Below, piece after piece: positions 61,245 to 64,000 of a DNA stretch of 64,000 nt; within the stretch, counting starts at the first letter, position 1, and the number at the start of each line of letters is the position of its first letter. The position numbers were made by a program, and so were the translations under genes. The notes under the pieces were generated by a model. That model did not search any database and was not told where the DNA came from. It saw only the letters and a program-made list of their open reading frames with translations. The stretch is from Plazaster borealis (taxonomy: Eukaryota > Echinodermata > Asteroidea > Forcipulatida > Labidiasteridae): the NCBI GenBank assembly GCA_021014325.1, contig CM037461.1, forward strand, positions 2,443,501 to 2,507,500, given 5' to 3'.

Positions 61245-61278
61245 ACGAGCCGGATCACTTTATAAGTCGCCCCATCAT

Positions 61279-61495
61279 TAGGGTTCTCCCCATCATGCAC
61301 AAGCGAGCGCATTAAGAGAGAAAACCCATATAGAATGCTCCAGATTGCACAGTAGGGCTTTTAAAACCAAGATAAACACCAAGTAGAAAACATTCCGAAG
61401 ACCTTGTTTCAATTCAGCGTGCTTTGGCCAAACTTTCAGAAGTTGGGTCCAGAATGCCCCACAGTTTTGGAAAAAAACCTGGGGAGAACCCTGCA
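61279..61495. mobile_element. MITE family F copy 4
   Basis: AGGGTTCTCCCCATCATGCA and CCTGGGGAGAACCCTGCA at the ends. It lies only 35 bases after the stop codon, probably in the 3' UTR. Confidence 0.75.
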
Positions 61496-62254
61496 ATTAT
61501 CAAATCAAAAGTGCGACGCAGAAAACAGATGACGCCAGGAAATTTCTGAGGAAACCGGTTTAGGATTGGTGAATGAACACTTTGCATTGATATTTTTGAC
61601 GTCGTCAATCTTAAATTTGAAAGGGGGAGGGTACTGAAGCAGCGCAGGGATAGTCTTTATAATTTAGGCTCGTCACTTTATTATAAAATATCTAAAGTAG
61701 CTCTCATAAGATCATTTCCATGATGGAACTGAAATTTCTTTGTTTCATGTCTGTAGCCAGTTTCCTTATTTTCAAGTGACTAACCAGTTGGGGGGGGGGG
61801 GTTCAATTGATTCTGGTAAAATACTCTAATTGGTAAAAAGTCTTCAATTTCTCTATGCATTCTTGCAAATACATGTATTTCTTATTCTACAGAGTTAATG
61901 GTTCACATTTTATAAATTGATATCACACAACTTGAAGGGACTAGATTTCTAGCCCAAGTTTGGACTTTCAAACTTTGTCGTTGGCTGTATACTTGAAGTC
62001 CAATTCAAGCGGGAGAAGGACGATTGAACGACTTCTTTTTAATTGAATTGCACACGCCGTCGTCATTGTACAACTTTGAAATATAATAATCCGAAGATAA
62101 AACAAAAATTGTGTCTGTAAACAAAAGTGATATTAGGACTGCCTGGTCTCTCTCGATGTACATTTCCTAACAAGACAGTTTAGCTGTTTTTATGCAGATG
62201 AAGATAAAAGGAAACGAAGAAGAAGAAAAAAAGCTATTTACGTCTAGTGGCTTA

Positions 62255-63000
62255 CCACGCTTGTAGTCGACGTTACAATTACAAAGTCATGAAAGTCGTG
62301 TGCATTTCTCCTCAAGTTTGTGCTTGTTTACTACTTGTACGCTGGAGTAGCTAATTGATGGCTGCTTCATTGCTGAAAGTCATCGCTTAGGGTCAACGGT
62401 TAGGGGGTATAAAGCTCGACGTTACAATTACAAAGTCATGAAAGTTGTGTGCATTTCTCCTCAAATTTGTGCTTGTTTACTACTTGTACGCTGGAGTAGC
62501 TAATTGAAGGCTGCCTCATTGCTGAAAGTCAACGCTTAGGGTCAACGGTTAGGAGGTATAAAGCTTGACGTTATGCTGGAGTAGCAAATTGAAGGCTGCT
62601 TTATTGCTGAAAGTCAACGGTTGGGGGTATAAAGCTCGACGTTACAATTACAAAGTCATGAAAGTCGTGTGCATTTCTCCTCAAATTTGTGCTTGTTTAC
62701 TACTTGTACGCTGGAGTAGCTAATTGAAGGCTGCCTCATTGCTGAAAGTCAACGCTTAGGGTCAACGGTTAGGAGGTATAAAGCTTGACGTTATGCTGGA
62801 GTAGCTAATTGAAGGCTGCTTTATTGCTGAAAGTCAACGGTTGGGGGTATAAAGCTCGACGTTACAATTACAAAGTCATGAAAGTCGTGTGCATTTCTCC
62901 TCAAATTTGTGCTTGTTTACTACTTGTACGCTGGAGTAGCTAATTGAAGGGTGCTTCATTGCTGAAAGTCAACGCTTAGGGTCAACAGTTGGGGGGCCTA
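62255..63000. repeat. Higher-order tandem repeat downstream of CNGK
   Basis: GACGTTACAATTACAAAGTC recurs at 62269, 62418, 62638 and 62858, giving spacings of 149, 220 and 220. The 220-base unit is the 149-base unit plus a truncated 71-base copy (GCTGGAGTAGCTAATTGAAG repeated). Confidence 0.85.
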
Positions 63001-63002
63001 AG

Positions 63003-63215
63003 GGCCTTGTCACACAAGACAACTTTTAGAGGCAACTTGGAGGCAACCAGCTGCAGTGCATGCTACGGAACAACTTTGGTAGCACACGAGTAATTTTTCA
63101 AACAATGTCTTACGATCTCCAAGAATTTTATTTAAACATTCAAATATAAATGGATTCCCTTCTTGGAGATTGCCTCGAACTGGTTGCCTGTAACTTGCCT
63201 CTTGTGACATGACTC
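63003..63215. mobile_element. MITE family O copy 2
   Basis: GGGCCTTGTCACACAAGACA at the left and GCCTCTTGTGACATGACTC at the right; internal CTTGGAGATTGCCTC pairs with AGGCAACTTGGAG-type sequence. Confidence 0.7.
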
Positions 63216-64000
63216 GAAAGCTCTATCTTTTTGGGGGTGGGGGGATGGATGGGGTGGGTTTTTTGTTTGTTTACTAAAAAGCTACCTTTAAAGATTGGAG
63301 CGTCTCTTTTTATTCAACTGAGTAGCTTTGGTGGCAGTTGAGTTTTCTTGTTGATGGATGTTCTTCAGTATTAAAAAGTAATTTCTTCAGGAAGAAAGTA
63401 TTGGATTTTTCATTTTGTTTATTCTTGTATTAGTTACGACGAGTTTTTTGCAGCATGTAAATGATGATTTCTTGTGCAGTTTACCTCATAAATGTATTCA
63501 CTAATGAGCAGTATTCTGTTCACGTGTTCAGAGTTTAGTTGTACAGGAATTGTAAATAATAATAATATACCTTAATATATTTCAAATATTTATTCAACAA
63601 TTTTCCTTCTAAGAGGTTTGTTGATGTAGTGTTATAATAGGTTGCTTTGAATATTTTGTGATTTAGTTTTTGCCAAATTAGTTGTGTTTCTAACGATAAT
63701 TTTGTTCTTCTATAATACTCGGCTTGAGCACATGTGACGTATTAAAGTGATTGGTATTTTTAAAGTCAACTTGTGCCATTTAAAAAAAAATTTAAAAAGA
63801 AAGAAAGAAATCTACACATTTTGGAAATAGAAAATGAACTAGGACATCACTGACAAACGAAGACGCGACGAGAAATGTGTTGGAAGTTTTTACGACGCTC
63901 GAAACCATCATGGTAGATTGGTGGGACTTTTCAAGATGCCATAGTATTAGTAAAAATTTGTCAGAAACCTATGCAGTTGAGTAGTTGGTTTTCTAAGCAG

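Larger units (their letters stand above)
61245..64000 (+). other. 3' UTR and/or downstream flank of CNGK
   Basis: No further coding signal. It holds a MITE F, a tandem array and a MITE O. ATTAAA occurs near 63370 and 63741 and could serve as a polyadenylation signal, but the transcript end cannot be fixed from sequence. 61500-62250 and 63220-64000 show nothing I recognise beyond a G run at 61790. Confidence 0.5.

Overview
The window is animal nuclear DNA. It has short GT-AG exons in long introns packed with inverted-repeat transposons, tRNA-like SINEs and LINE remnants. The gene content and repeat landscape suggest an echinoderm, and I lean towards a sea star. The class is my inference from memory of such repeats and not a database match.

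There is one host gene, on the + strand. I could join 32 exons from 10028 to 61244 with every splice phase matching. They give a continuous frame of about 1,461 codons ending in TAA. The product is the C-terminal part of a K+-selective cyclic-nucleotide-gated channel in which several complete channel subunits are fused in one polypeptide. This is the CNGK (tetraKCNG) family known from sea urchin sperm. The window starts inside the gene. It shows the pore, S6 and cyclic-nucleotide-binding domain (CNBD) of one repeat, then two full repeats (S1-S6, C-linker, CNBD), then the stop. By comparison with the four-repeat sea urchin channel I number them II, III and IV. Repeat I and S1-S5 of repeat II must lie upstream; I found no exon in 1-10027.

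Layout: 1-10027 is upstream intron with nested MITEs and a large foldback element. 10028-26426 holds the repeat II exons and its cytoplasmic tail. 28012-43808 holds repeat III. 44554-46459 encodes an Asn/Asp/Lys-rich linker and the start of repeat IV. 47160-61244 holds the rest of repeat IV, with a nearly intact LINE of about 3.4 kb in the S4-S5 intron. 61245-64000 is 3' flank or 3' UTR with another MITE and a higher-order tandem repeat.

How it should work: the fused repeats form one pseudotetrameric K+ pore (GYGD filters in all visible repeats). Cytosolic CNBDs couple cyclic nucleotide to opening. In sea urchin sperm this channel hyperpolarises the flagellum after a cGMP rise. Repeats II and III keep the usual FGE...RTA phosphate-binding cassette. 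Repeat IV has FDD...RRT and may bind poorly.

The other notable features are mobile or tandem DNA: a TTAA-targeting MITE family with about a dozen copies and datable nestings, a 34-bp minisatellite that repeats the exon 30 splice donor, and hammerhead-ribozyme-like cores in retroelement tails.
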